64,000 bases of DNA from Parvularcula sp964219355 (GTDB lineage: Bacteria; Pseudomonadota; Alphaproteobacteria; Caulobacterales; Parvularculaceae). This document shows positions 34,548 through 43,047 of the stretch, in pieces. How positions within the stretch are numbered: position 1 is the stretch's first letter; the number at the start of each line of letters is the position of its first letter. Made by a program: the position numbers and the translations under genes. Below the pieces are notes generated by a model. The model saw only the letters and a program-made list of their open reading frames with translations, had not been told where the DNA came from and did not search any database. Location: NCBI GenBank assembly GCA_964219355.1, contig CAXPOZ010000005.1, positions 62,001 to 126,000 on the forward strand, in the 5' to 3' direction.

Positions 34548-35681
34548 TTACGCCTTGGCCGCAGCCCGTTGCGCGGCCAGATGCGCATCAAGACGGCGAT
34601 GCATCAGCGATTTCCAAAGAGGCGGAATGAGCGCGATGGTGATCATCATCGGATATCCGAAGGGCAGCTGCGGTGCCTCTTCGTCGACCTTCAGCAGATA
34701 AAAAGGCTTCATCGCCGAGCGGTGATGGTCCGCATGCCGCTGCACGCCGAAGGTGAGGTAATTCGAGAAGCGCTGATAGGCGTTCCATGAATGAGCAGCC
34801 GTCATGCGGGAATATTTGCCATTCTCCAGCCGGTCCCTCTTTGCGCCGAAATGCTGCGCGAAAGTGAGAATATGCAGCACACAGATCGCAATGAAGGCTT
34901 GAACAAAGAAATAGACGACAGCACCGCCCCCGAAAAACAGCCCGTATGTGACGGCGATGATGCCAGACAGAAGGAAGAGTTTCGGAATATGTTTATTCCG
35001 GTCATGCGGGAGGGACGTCACGAATGCCGTCGGGATCGCCCGGATCAGGTGCTGATAGATGTTTTCTTCTTTCCACCCCGTACTGCCGTCCTTGTCCGTC
35101 GCGGCAATGATATGGTGGCTGTAAAGATGCTCGACCTCGAAATGCGGATAGCAGAGAAAGCCGAGCCCTGCGCGCCCTATCGCCTTCTCCCAGAAGCCGT
35201 TCTTGTGGATGATCTCATGGATTGCCGAGAAGGCCACCGAGCCGATCAGGCCCATTGAAAAGGTGACGAGGACTTTCTCGAGCAGGGTCAGGGACGTGAA
35301 TGTCGCAGCGATATAGTTCAGTGCCAGGATATAAATCAGCGTGAAGGCCATGGGCGAGAATTTCATCGCACGGATCTGCCACTTCTGAAAATCACTCTGT
35401 TCGAATTCTGCCGTGTCGTTACCGGAGATCGCATCGAGCAGCGGCACAAAGATCATCATGATGGCCGCGGGCGCGTAGTACCATCCGCCGCCAAACGCGA
35501 TCCCGAGCGCCAGACCCAGAAAAAGCGAAAAGCTGAAATACGATCCGAATGTCTGAACCAGACAGAGCCTGCGGCTGGTCGGCACTGTCTGGGTGGAGTA
35601 TTTGCCTTCAGCTCCTGAAAGCGGAGTCCCTCCAATAAGTGGCCTACTCGATGAAATCTGATCGTACTTTTGTCGGCTCAT
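34548..35681 (-). CDS. AlkB-type membrane di-iron hydroxylase (alkane 1-monooxygenase-like)
   Basis: The product is 377 residues from the ATG at 35681; the reading frame continues 22 codons upstream. Membrane helices are near 48-65, 67-83, 110-130, 138-152 and 235-272. The three histidine boxes of the AlkB group are present: HEIIH (155-159), EHLYSHH (184-190) and QRHADHH (314-320). An HFG motif (FAQHFGAKR, about H277) is close to the HYG motif of alkane hydroxylases. It should oxidise a hydrophobic substrate such as an n-alkane or fatty acid at a terminal carbon. No rubredoxin gene is in the window. It diverges from crtI across a region with a long inverted repeat. Confidence 0.82.
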   Translation of the reverse strand: MSRQKYDQISSSRPLIGGTPLSGAEGKYSTQTVPTSRRLCLVQTFGSYFSFSLFLGLALGIAFGGGWYYAPAAIMMIFVPLLDAISGNDTAEFEQSDFQKWQIRAMKFSPMAFTLIYILALNYIAATFTSLTLLEKVLVTFSMGLIGSVAFSAIHEIIHKNGFWEKAIGRAGLGFLCYPHFEVEHLYSHHIIAATDKDGSTGWKEENIYQHLIRAIPTAFVTSLPHDRNKHIPKLFLLSGIIAVTYGLFFGGGAVVYFFVQAFIAICVLHILTFAQHFGAKRDRLENGKYSRMTAAHSWNAYQRFSNYLTFGVQRHADHHRSAMKPFYLLKVDEEAPQLPFGYPMMITIALIPPLWKSLMHRRLDAHLAAQRAAAKA

Positions 35682-35785
35682 GAATTCATTTCTATCCTGC
35701 CGCTCTCTAGTCCATTGAGAAGAGTGACAATTTCTTTGGACGAACACAGTGGCTTGGGACTTGTTGCCGGTAGCAATACCCTAAA

Positions 35786-35819
35786 GCGGCATTTGAACAT
35801 TATCCATTCAATATGCCGC
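35786..35819. promoter_or_regulatory. Long inverted repeat between the AlkB-like gene and crtI
   Basis: GCGGCATTTGAA (35786-35797) pairs with TTCAATATGCCGC (35807-35819) around a 9-base centre, with a single bulged T as the only mismatch. This 12-bp imperfect palindrome lies in the divergent intergenic region, about 105 bases before the AlkB-like ATG and 153 before crtI. It is a good candidate for an operator controlling one or both units, or a hairpin in the leader RNA. Confidence 0.5.
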
Positions 35820-35971
35820 GAATTGATCATTTTCCGGCGCGCTGCATGAGCCAGTTCTAACGCATTCTCGACAGCCCGCGCCAAATTGCCCCGTACCGCG
35901 CTGTTCACTTGCCATTCACGGCAGAAACCCCGTTACTGCGCGGCGACATGCGTCAGGGAGCAGGCAAGAAC

Positions 35972-37507
35972 ATGACAGCACGGCCAACAGCAGCGGTGAT
36001 TGGCGGCGGATTTGGCGGGCTGGGGCTTGCCTGCCGGCTGCAGGCGGCGGGCTTTGATGTGACCCTGCTCGAGGGCCGCGAGAAGCTGGGCGGCAGAGCC
36101 TATGTCTATGAGATGGATGGCTTTACTTTTGACGCTGGGCCCACCGTCGTCACCGATCCCTCCTGTATTGAGGAAATCTTCGAAGCCGCAGGCCGGAAAC
36201 TCTCAGACTATGTTGAGCTGATCGAGGTCGACCCGCTTTATCGGCTGCATTGGGAAGACGGCAAATCTTTCGACTATTGCAAGGAAGAGGACGCCCTTCT
36301 CGACCAGATCCGGCAGATGAGCCCCGCCGATGTCGAGGGCTACAAGAAATTCTACAAATATTCCGAGGCCGTCTTTGAGGAAGGCTACCGTAAGCTCGGC
36401 GCAGTGCCGTTTCTGAATTTCTGGTCCATGGTGAAGGCCGCCCCGCAGCTCACCACCCTGCAGGCCTTTCGTACCGTCTACGGACGGGTGGCGGATTTTG
36501 TGAAGGATGAGCATCTGCGGCAGGCTTTCAGCTTTCACACCCTTCTTGTTGGCGGCGATCCGCACAAGACTTCGTCGATCTATGCCCTGATCCATGCGCT
36601 GGAGCGCAAATGGGGCGTGTGGTTCCCGCGCGGCGGGACAGGCGCCCTCATCCAGGGGCTCGGCAAGCTCTTCACCGATCTTGGCGGAGAGATCCGTCTT
36701 GGTGATCCGGCCACGGAGATTGCCACGGAAGGCAACAAGGTCAATCGCGTGACGACGAAGTCAGGCTGGACAAAGACCTTCGACACCGTCGCCTCAAATG
36801 CCGATATCGTCCACACCTATGAGAAACTTCTTGGCGCCACGCCGCGCGGGCAACAGGCAGCCAAATCTCTCAAATCCAAACGCTTCTCCAACTCGCTATT
36901 CGTTGCCTATTTCGGCGTCAAAAAGCAGTACCCTGAGATTGCCCATCACTCGATCCTGTTCGGGCCGCGCTATCGCGAGCTGATCGCCGAGATTTTCTCC
37001 GGCCCTCGCCTGCCGGCTGATTTCTCGCTCTATCTGCATCGCCCAACGGCGACCGATCCTGCCTTGGCGCCTGACGGGTGCGATGGCTTTTATGTCCTCT
37101 CACCGGTGCCGAACCTTGAGAAGGCCGGCATCGACTGGCGCGTGACTGGTCCCGAATACCGGGACCGGATTTTCGACTATCTCGATGAGCGCTACCTGCC
37201 GGGGCTGAAGGAAAACCTCGTCGTCAGCCGCATGTTCACGCCGGAAGATTTCGTCACCGAACTCAACGCCCATGCGGGCTCCGCCTTCAGCCTCGAGCCG
37301 GTCCTGACCCAGTCTGCTTATTTCCGCATGCACAACCGTGACGATAAGCTCGAAAATATGTATTTTGTCGGGGCAGGTACGCATCCGGGGGCGGGCATCC
37401 CCGGTGTCATCGGCTCAGCCAAGGCGACGGCCGGTCTGATGATCGAGGATTTTGCGCCACCTGCACGCGTGGAAGCGCCGAAACGGGCGAATACAGAGGC
37501 AGCGTAA
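35972..37507 (+). CDS. crtI: Phytoene desaturase
   Basis: The 511-residue flavoprotein opens with the dinucleotide-binding motif VIGGGFGGLGLACRLQAAG and GRAYVYEMDGFTFDAGPTVV. It closes with the CrtI signature NMYFVGAGTHPGAGIPGVIG. Middle blocks HTLLVGGDPHKTSSIYALI and WGVWFPRGGTGALIQGLG fit phytoene desaturase rather than CrtD or CrtN. It converts phytoene to lycopene by successive desaturation. The ATG at 35972 follows CAGGGAGCAGG; the longer reading adds 21 unlikely residues. It begins the crtI-crtB-crtZ unit. Confidence 0.95.
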   Translation: MTARPTAAVIGGGFGGLGLACRLQAAGFDVTLLEGREKLGGRAYVYEMDGFTFDAGPTVVTDPSCIEEIFEAAGRKLSDYVELIEVDPLYRLHWEDGKSFDYCKEEDALLDQIRQMSPADVEGYKKFYKYSEAVFEEGYRKLGAVPFLNFWSMVKAAPQLTTLQAFRTVYGRVADFVKDEHLRQAFSFHTLLVGGDPHKTSSIYALIHALERKWGVWFPRGGTGALIQGLGKLFTDLGGEIRLGDPATEIATEGNKVNRVTTKSGWTKTFDTVASNADIVHTYEKLLGATPRGQQAAKSLKSKRFSNSLFVAYFGVKKQYPEIAHHSILFGPRYRELIAEIFSGPRLPADFSLYLHRPTATDPALAPDGCDGFYVLSPVPNLEKAGIDWRVTGPEYRDRIFDYLDERYLPGLKENLVVSRMFTPEDFVTELNAHAGSAFSLEPVLTQSAYFRMHNRDDKLENMYFVGAGTHPGAGIPGVIGSAKATAGLMIEDFAPPARVEAPKRANTEAA

Positions 37508-37511
37508 GGGC

Positions 37512-38492
37512 ATGGCCAGGGCCGAGCACATGGGCAAGGGGCTCGACATCGCAGAGATGTCACGGGAGACTATTGCCAAAGGGTCAAAGAGTTTCGCGCT
37601 CGCCTCCCTGCTCTTCCGGCCGAACATGAAGCGCTATGCGCATATGCTCTATGCATGGTGCCGTTATTGCGATGATGTCATCGACGGGCAGAATCTCGGC
37701 TTTGCCGAAGAGACACCCAGCGGCGCACCGCACATCCCCCAGCAATCCGATCTCGATTATCTGAGGCGCAATACGCTGGCCGCGATGCAGGGCGGTGAGG
37801 TCGAGGCCGTCCAGTTCGAAGCGCTGCGCACTGTCGTTGAGGCAACCGACATGCCGGACGAGCATCCGCTCGACCTGTTGCGCGGCTTTGAGATGGATGT
37901 GCAGGGCCGCCGCTATGACACGCTCGAGGACACGCTTGAATATTGCTATCATGTGGCCGGCGTTGTCGGCGTGATGATGGCGATCATCATGGGTGTGAAA
38001 CCTGATGACGAGGACACGCTCAACCGCGCCGCGGATCTCGGGATTGCCTTCCAGCTCACCAATATCTGCCGCGATATCATCGATGATGCGGAGGTCAGCC
38101 GGGTCTATCTGCCCGGGGACTGGCTGCGCGCGCGCGGCGTGCCGGCCACGCCCGAGGCGCTGCTCGACAGGCAGAACCGCGAGGCGGTCTGGGATGTCGC
38201 GCTGCAGGTGCTGGCCGAGGCTGACCGCTATTACCAGTCATCCGGACCCGGCGTGCGGCGCCTGCCAATCCGTGCAGGGTTCGCCGTGGCAGCCGCGCGC
38301 GGGGTCTATCGCGATATCGGCCGGGTCGTCAGAAAGCGCGGCACCGAAGCTTGGGATGTCCGTGCCCGGACGTCCCGGCGCCGGAAAGTGGCGCTGGCCG
38401 GGCTTGGCTGCCTGCAGGGCGCAGGCTCGAAATCAATGTTTTTCCTTCGCCTGCCGCCCCGGCCCAATCTGTGGACGCGGCACGCAACGTGA
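37512..38492 (+). CDS. crtB: Phytoene synthase
   Basis: The 326-residue enzyme has the two Asp-rich squalene/phytoene synthase motifs: YAWCRYCDDVIDG (about 46-58) and NICRDIIDDAEVSRVYLP (about 179-196). Another typical block is YCYHVAGVVGVMMA near 142-155. It condenses two geranylgeranyl diphosphates to phytoene. The start ATG at 37512 lies 4 bases after the crtI stop, indicating translational coupling. A GTG/ATG extension into crtI is discarded. crtE and crtY are not in the window. Confidence 0.95.
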   Translation: MARAEHMGKGLDIAEMSRETIAKGSKSFALASLLFRPNMKRYAHMLYAWCRYCDDVIDGQNLGFAEETPSGAPHIPQQSDLDYLRRNTLAAMQGGEVEAVQFEALRTVVEATDMPDEHPLDLLRGFEMDVQGRRYDTLEDTLEYCYHVAGVVGVMMAIIMGVKPDDEDTLNRAADLGIAFQLTNICRDIIDDAEVSRVYLPGDWLRARGVPATPEALLDRQNREAVWDVALQVLAEADRYYQSSGPGVRRLPIRAGFAVAAARGVYRDIGRVVRKRGTEAWDVRARTSRRRKVALAGLGCLQGAGSKSMFFLRLPPRPNLWTRHAT

Positions 38493-38506
38493 CCTATCTG
38501 TGAAAG

Positions 38507-39025
38507 ATGGAACTCGTCCTCTGGCATAAGATCGCCCTCACCCTTGGCACGGCCATCGGCATGGAAGGCGTTGCGTGGTGGGCGCATAAATATGTCATGC
38601 ATGGCTGGGGCTGGGCGTGGCACAAGGACCATCATGAGCCGCATGACAATCTCTTCGAGAAGAATGATCTTTATGCGGTGGTGTTCAGCATATTGTCGAT
38701 GACGCTGTTCCTGATCGGCACGTTCTGGGTGACGCCGCTTTTCTATGTGGCGCTCGGCATCCTGATTTACGGGATCGTCTACACCGTCTTTCATGACGGG
38801 CTGATCCATCAGCGCTATCCGTGGAAGCCGGTGCCCAAAAAGGGATATTTCAAGCGCGTCGTGCAGGCCCATAAGGTCCATCACGCGATGATCAACAAGG
38901 ATGATTGCGTGAGCTTCGGCTTTGTCTTCGCGCTCGATCCGCAGAAACTGCACAAGAAGCTGATGGCGATGAAGGCGGAACGTCAGCCTTCCTCCCCCGT
39001 GGGGGAGGTGTCAGCCGAAGGCTGA
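38507..39025 (+). CDS. crtZ: Beta-carotene hydroxylase
   Basis: The 172-residue membrane protein has the fatty-acid-hydroxylase-type histidine clusters: HKYVMH (27-32), HKDHHEPHD (39-47), FHDGLIH and HKVHH (about 122-126). Helices lie near 10-25, 55-72 and 75-95. It hydroxylates the beta-ionone rings to give zeaxanthin-type xanthophylls. The last twelve or so residues (PSSPVGEVSAEG) are encoded by a dispersed hairpin repeat that covers the stop codon. The native C-terminus may have been replaced by insertion. Confidence 0.93.
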   Translation: MELVLWHKIALTLGTAIGMEGVAWWAHKYVMHGWGWAWHKDHHEPHDNLFEKNDLYAVVFSILSMTLFLIGTFWVTPLFYVALGILIYGIVYTVFHDGLIHQRYPWKPVPKKGYFKRVVQAHKVHHAMINKDDCVSFGFVFALDPQKLHKKLMAMKAERQPSSPVGEVSAEG

Positions 39026-39110
39026 CGGAGGGAGCACACCCCTCCAACCTGATCAAGGGATGACAAGCCCCCATCGCCCGCTTCGCGGACACTTCCCCCA
39101 CAGGGGGAAG
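38988..39110. repeat. MITE-like hairpin repeat over the crtZ 3' end
   Basis: The element has inverted ends: CTTCCTCCCCCGTGGGGGAG at 38988-39007, continuing GTGTC to 39012, and the reverse complement of CTTCCCCCTGTGGGGGAAG plus TGTC at 39088-39110. Internal perfect hairpins are CCTCCCCC/GGGGGAGG (38991-39008), GTCAGCC/GGCTGAC (39010-39026) and CTTCCCCC/GGGGGAAG (39092-39110). It covers the last 38 bases of crtZ and the gap to tgt, and could end both convergent transcripts. Confidence 0.65.
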
Positions 39111-39121
39111 AAAGAAACGCC

Positions 39122-40243
39122 CTAATCCGAAACGCCGTAACGTGCCCGGAACTCAGCCGCGAAAGCGGCGAAACGATCTTCTTCGATGGCCGTCCGCATA
39201 CGGGCCATAAGCTCCTGATAGAAGGCAAGGTTATGCCAGCTCAGGAGCGTCGCGGCGAGATATTCGCCAGCACGGAATAAATGGTTGATATAGGCCTTCG
39301 AATAGTCCCGGCTCGCCGGGCAATCGAGATCCGCGTCAAGCGGTGTTTCGTCATCGACGTAAGCGGCGTTCTTGATATTGATCGGCCCGTCCCAAGTGAA
39401 GGCCTGCCCGTGGCGGCCAGAGCGCGTCGGCATGACGCAGTCGAACATGTCGATGCCTCGCTCGACGGCGCCGACGAGATCGGGCGGTTTACCGACCCCC
39501 ATAAGATAGCGCGGGCGATCCTTTGGCAGGACAGGGGTCGTAAAATCGAGCACACGGAACATGTTCTCCTGCCCCTCCCCGACCGCGAGCCCGCCGACCG
39601 AATAGCCGGGGAAACCGATTTCCATCAGGCCTTCGGCGGAACGTTTGCGCTGATCCTCGAAGACCGAGCCCTGCACGATACCGAACAAAGCCTGTCCGGG
39701 TTTCGACAGTATCTCAAAGGCGTCTTTCGAACGCTTCGCCCAGCGGATCGACAGCTCAAGGCTCTCCCGAGACGCTTCCTCCGTAATCGGAAAAGGCGGG
39801 CACTCATCAAGCTGCATCTGGATATCCGCGCCTAGCAGGCACTGGATCTCAATCGAGCGCTCCGGCGTCAGCATGTGCCGAGAGCCGTCAATATGGCTCT
39901 GGAAGGAAACGCCTTCTTCGGTCAGCTTACGGAGTTTCGAGAGGGACATGACTTGAAACCCGCCCGAGTCGGTCAGGATCGGCCCATCCCACTGCATGAA
40001 ATGGTGAAGGCCGCCCAACCGCGCGACGCGCTCCGCCGTGGGCCGCAGCATCAAATGATAAGTGTTGCCAAGAATGATATCGGCGCCGATCGCCTTCACA
40101 TCTCGGGTTTGCATGGCTTTCACCGTGCCCGCCGTGCCGACCGGCATGAAGGCCGGGGTCTGGATCTTGCCGCGCGGGGTCGTAATCTCGCCACGACGGG
40201 CCTGACCGTCCGTCTTCTGAAGGTTAAAAGTAAATTCGCTCAT
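39122..40243 (-). CDS. tgt: tRNA-guanine transglycosylase with altered zinc site
   Basis: The 373-residue enzyme exchanges guanine 34 for preQ1 in tRNAs with GUN anticodons. Active-site residues are intact: ILTDSGGFQVMSL near 89-101, GGLAVGEGQE near 219, and the nucleophilic Asp in MFDCVMPTRSG. The zinc site normally reads CxCxxC...H. Here it reads LDCPAS with the final His (SWHNL) kept, so two of three zinc cysteines are changed to Leu and Ser. Overlap with queA is 4 bp, forming a queA-tgt queuosine operon. Confidence 0.93.
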   Translation of the reverse strand: MSEFTFNLQKTDGQARRGEITTPRGKIQTPAFMPVGTAGTVKAMQTRDVKAIGADIILGNTYHLMLRPTAERVARLGGLHHFMQWDGPILTDSGGFQVMSLSKLRKLTEEGVSFQSHIDGSRHMLTPERSIEIQCLLGADIQMQLDECPPFPITEEASRESLELSIRWAKRSKDAFEILSKPGQALFGIVQGSVFEDQRKRSAEGLMEIGFPGYSVGGLAVGEGQENMFRVLDFTTPVLPKDRPRYLMGVGKPPDLVGAVERGIDMFDCVMPTRSGRHGQAFTWDGPINIKNAAYVDDETPLDADLDCPASRDYSKAYINHLFRAGEYLAATLLSWHNLAFYQELMARMRTAIEEDRFAAFAAEFRARYGVSD

Positions 40244-41310
40244 GTCGTTCGTTCCAGAAGGCAGGCATCGCCATAGGAGAAAAACCGATAGCGCTCGGCG
40301 ATCGCTTCCTCATAGGCGGCAAGGATACGGGATTTGCCGGAGAAGGCACTGACCAGCATCAGCAGGGTTGATTTGGGCAGATGGAAATTGGTGATCAGCC
40401 GGTCGGCAATTTTGAAGGCATAGCCGGGCGTGATGAAAATATCGGTCTCATCCGAGAAAGGCACGATTTCGCGAGGGCCGCTCGAAGCGCTCTCGACCAG
40501 CCGCATGGCGGTCGTTCCGACACAAGTAATGCGCTTGCCGGAGGTCATGGCGGTATTGAGGGCGGAAGCGGCTTCCGCGCTGACCTCACCCCATTCAGAA
40601 TGCATCTGATGATCTTCGATATTCTCGGCACTGACCGGCAGAAAGGTGCCTGCTCCGACATGGAGTGTCACGCGAACGATCTGCGTGCCTCTTGCCTCGA
40701 GTTGGCTGAGCAATTCATCCGTGAAATGAAGGCCCGCCGTCGGTGCGGCAACCGAGCCTGTCTTTTCAGCAAAGACCGTCTGGTAGCGCTCGCGATCCGG
40801 CGTGCCCGCCGCACGTTTACGGGCGATATAGGGCGGCAGGGGCATCTCCCCTGCCTCATCGAGCCGGGCCAGTACCTCATCGCGGCTGCCGGGGAAGGCA
40901 AGATCCGCCTCCGGCCCCTCGCGCGTAATCACGCGCGCCGTCAGCCCGGCCGGCATGAAAAGCTTATCGCCCATGGCAAGGCGCTTTGCCGGGCGGACAA
41001 AAGCCCGCCAGATGGTCTCACCATTCTCTTCACGGATGAATTTATGAAGGTTGATGTCGATGGTGACATCGCCGCCGCCGCCGACTTCGCGCGCCTTGCG
41101 AATGGCTTTGAGTGCCGCCGGAAAAACCCGCGTATCGTTGAGGACGAGGACATCGTCTTCGCCAAAAAAGTTGGGCAGATCCCGAAACTGACGGTGATGG
41201 ACAGGGCCCGTCGCACGCAAATGGAGCAGCCGTGAGCCGTCACGCGCATCGGACGGTTCGAGGGCAATCAGCTCTTCTGGCAGATCGTAATCGAACTCGT
41301 CCGTGCGCAT
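40240..41310 (-). CDS. queA: S-adenosylmethionine:tRNA ribosyltransferase-isomerase
   Basis: The 356-residue protein starts MRTDEFDYDLPEELIALEP, the standard QueA N-terminus, at the ATG at 41310; a 19-codon upstream reading is rejected. Other blocks are DVLVLNDTRVFPAAL, SVAAPTAGLHFTDELL, VTLHVGAGTFLPV and the C-terminal LITNFHLPKSTLLMLVSAF. It adds the epoxycyclopentane ring from SAM to preQ1-tRNA, the step after Tgt. Its stop overlaps the tgt start by 4 bp. Confidence 0.95.
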   Translation of the reverse strand: MRTDEFDYDLPEELIALEPSDARDGSRLLHLRATGPVHHRQFRDLPNFFGEDDVLVLNDTRVFPAALKAIRKAREVGGGGDVTIDINLHKFIREENGETIWRAFVRPAKRLAMGDKLFMPAGLTARVITREGPEADLAFPGSRDEVLARLDEAGEMPLPPYIARKRAAGTPDRERYQTVFAEKTGSVAAPTAGLHFTDELLSQLEARGTQIVRVTLHVGAGTFLPVSAENIEDHQMHSEWGEVSAEAASALNTAMTSGKRITCVGTTAMRLVESASSGPREIVPFSDETDIFITPGYAFKIADRLITNFHLPKSTLLMLVSAFSGKSRILAAYEEAIAERYRFFSYGDACLLERTT

Positions 41311-41329
41311 AAGGTCCAGTGGCAGGCCG

Positions 41330-42121
41330 TTAAAGGCCGGCAGTCGAAATGGTGGTGCCCCCGTCAATCGTGATGCACTGGCCGTTCATCCAACGTCCCG
41401 CATCGGACGAAAGGAAGACAGCCGCACCCGCGATTTCATCGGGTTCGCCAAAGCGTTTCATGGGAATGGTCTGGGTCACCGCCGCCTCGATCTTGGGATC
41501 TTTCCAGAGGGCTTCGGCGAAATAGGTTTTCACAATGCCGGGCGCGATGCAGTTGATCCGTACATTGTTCTTTCCATACTCGACCGCGAGGTTACGGGCA
41601 TGGGCAAGGTCGGCCGCTTTTGAGACGCCGTACATGCCGATACCTGGCGAGCCAAGGAAGGCCGCAATCGACGAGATGATGACGATGGCTCCGCCGCCCC
41701 GCTCCACCATCTGCGGCAGGCAGAGATGCGAGAGGAAGTGGTTCGCCTTGATGTTACAATTGAAGATTTTGTCGATCTGCTCTTCGGTAATGTCTTTGGA
41801 CGGACCAAAGGCCGGGTTCACCGCAGCATTGCAGATGAGGATATCGACCGGCCCAAGCTTTTCATTGGTCTCGGCAACGAGTTGGTCGAGCGATTCCCGG
41901 TGGGAGATGTTGCAGGCAATGGCGACAGCGGCTTCGCGCCCTTCTGCCTCATTGATGCTGCTCGCGACTTCTTCACAGGAATCGAGTTTGCGGCTGGAGA
42001 TGACGACATTGGCGCCATGCTGAGCCAGACGCCGGGCAATCGCCTCGCCAATGCCGCGCGAGGCGCCCGTGACGATCGCGTTCTTACCTTTGAGGTCGAA
42101 AAGGCTGCCTTCGAAATTCAT
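41330..42121 (-). CDS. Short-chain dehydrogenase/reductase
   Basis: The 263-residue protein is a classical SDR: TGASRGIGEAIARRLA (about 16-31), NAAVNP near residue 91, catalytic Ser in IVIISSIAAF, YGVSKAADLAHA with the YxxxK pair (about 157-161), and a C-terminal VFLSSDAGRWMNGQ block. The sequence resembles the DHRS4-like carbonyl-reductase branch, but the substrate cannot be told. The ATG at 42121 is favoured over one two codons upstream. It ends 19 bases before queA on the same strand. Confidence 0.85.
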   Translation of the reverse strand: MNFEGSLFDLKGKNAIVTGASRGIGEAIARRLAQHGANVVISSRKLDSCEEVASSINEAEGREAAVAIACNISHRESLDQLVAETNEKLGPVDILICNAAVNPAFGPSKDITEEQIDKIFNCNIKANHFLSHLCLPQMVERGGGAIVIISSIAAFLGSPGIGMYGVSKAADLAHARNLAVEYGKNNVRINCIAPGIVKTYFAEALWKDPKIEAAVTQTIPMKRFGEPDEIAGAAVFLSSDAGRWMNGQCITIDGGTTISTAGL

Positions 42122-42192
42122 GACCACACTCCCTATTCAATCTTGACGCCGTCCAAATAGGGGCGATGTGTCCCTAACGGCAAGGAGAATGA

Positions 42193-42750
42193 TCAGGCGG
42201 CGGTCACGGATTCGTCGGCGTCGGAGCGCTTGTCATCGTCAGATGCGCCCTCGGCCTCATCTTCCGCAGTCCGGCGAGTACGGCGGCGGCGCGGACGGCG
42301 CGGACGGCTTTCCTCTTCGTCGCTGGCAGCTGCCTCGCTATCATCGGAGGACGCCTCGTCGGCTTCTTTTTCCGTGGTGGCTTTTGCCTTGGCAGCAGTT
42401 TTCTTGGGAGCTTCCTGTGAACTCGTGTCGTCATCTGAGCTGTCAGTGCTGTCGTCACCGCGCTCATTCGAGGCGGCCTGACGCTCTTCCTGCTGCTTCT
42501 CATTCGCCGCCTGCATGGCTTTCATCATGCGATAATAGTGCTCGGCGTGCTGGAGCAGGCTTTCAGCCCGGATGCGGTCGCCAGAGGATGCGGCGTCACG
42601 AGCAAGGGCTTGGTATTTCTCAAAAATCTGTGCGGCGGTGCCGCGGATCTTGACGTCGGGTCCGGTGGAATCAAGCGACCGGTTGGGGTTGTTGTTCCCC
42701 CCCTGACGGCGACGGTTGTTATTGCGTCCGCGTTTGGAATTCTGCGCCAT
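42193..42750 (-). CDS. DUF4167 domain-containing protein
   Basis: The 185-residue protein has the short conserved DUF4167 domain (about 1-85): basic, Asn/Arg-rich NSKRGRNNNRRRQ, NRSLDSTGPDVKIRGTAAQI, then YQALARDAASSGDRIRAESL and LQHAEHYYRMM. The rest is a charged low-complexity tail of Ser, Asp, Glu and Ala ending in a basic RPRRPRRRRTRR patch. The basic start suggests nucleic-acid or ribosome contact, but the function is unknown. The family is mostly alphaproteobacterial. Confidence 0.88.
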   Translation of the reverse strand: MAQNSKRGRNNNRRRQGGNNNPNRSLDSTGPDVKIRGTAAQIFEKYQALARDAASSGDRIRAESLLQHAEHYYRMMKAMQAANEKQQEERQAASNERGDDSTDSSDDDTSSQEAPKKTAAKAKATTEKEADEASSDDSEAAASDEEESRPRRPRRRRTRRTAEDEAEGASDDDKRSDADESVTAA

Positions 42751-43047
42751 AAGCGTCGTTCACATGCTCTTTCATTGAAGCGCGTCTGGAGCCACCCCCC
42801 GATTTACGCGCTGAAAACGCCCGAAGGCGCTGGGTCCCTTTGTGTTTGCGCTGACCGGGACGGCAGGGCCGCGCCCGTCACATCCGCAATACTGTCAGGC
42901 TTGAGACGAACACGAGGCTGGCAGCCGAATATTGAGCCGAAGCTCGATACACATTTGATGTCAGCGGGGAAGCGTTAGCGAACACCCTGTTCGTCTACGA
43001 GGTCTTATTTAGCCCCGATTCATTACCATTCCAACCCCTTGGCCGAC
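42751..43047. other. Gene-free region upstream of the DUF4167 gene
   Basis: In 297 bases there is no convincing ORF. One small inverted repeat, CGAACA-CCC-TGTTCG, lies at 42979-42993. The region must hold the DUF4167 promoter and follows the end of the rsmB-like gene. Nothing else was identified. Confidence 0.5.

Noticed and set aside
34391..34591. Minus-strand ORF of 66 codons in the gap after the AlkB-like gene
   Set aside because: It is formed from hairpin repeats and has no protein-like features.
42538..42978. Plus-strand ORF of 146 codons over the DUF4167 gene and its upstream region
   Set aside because: It is antisense to the well-supported DUF4167 gene and has no protein-like pattern.
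42979..42993. CGAACACCCTGTTCG inverted repeat resembling a LexA box
   Set aside because: The arms match the Gram-positive SOS box but the spacer is 5 instead of 4, and alphaproteobacterial LexA uses direct GTTC repeats. No SOS gene follows.
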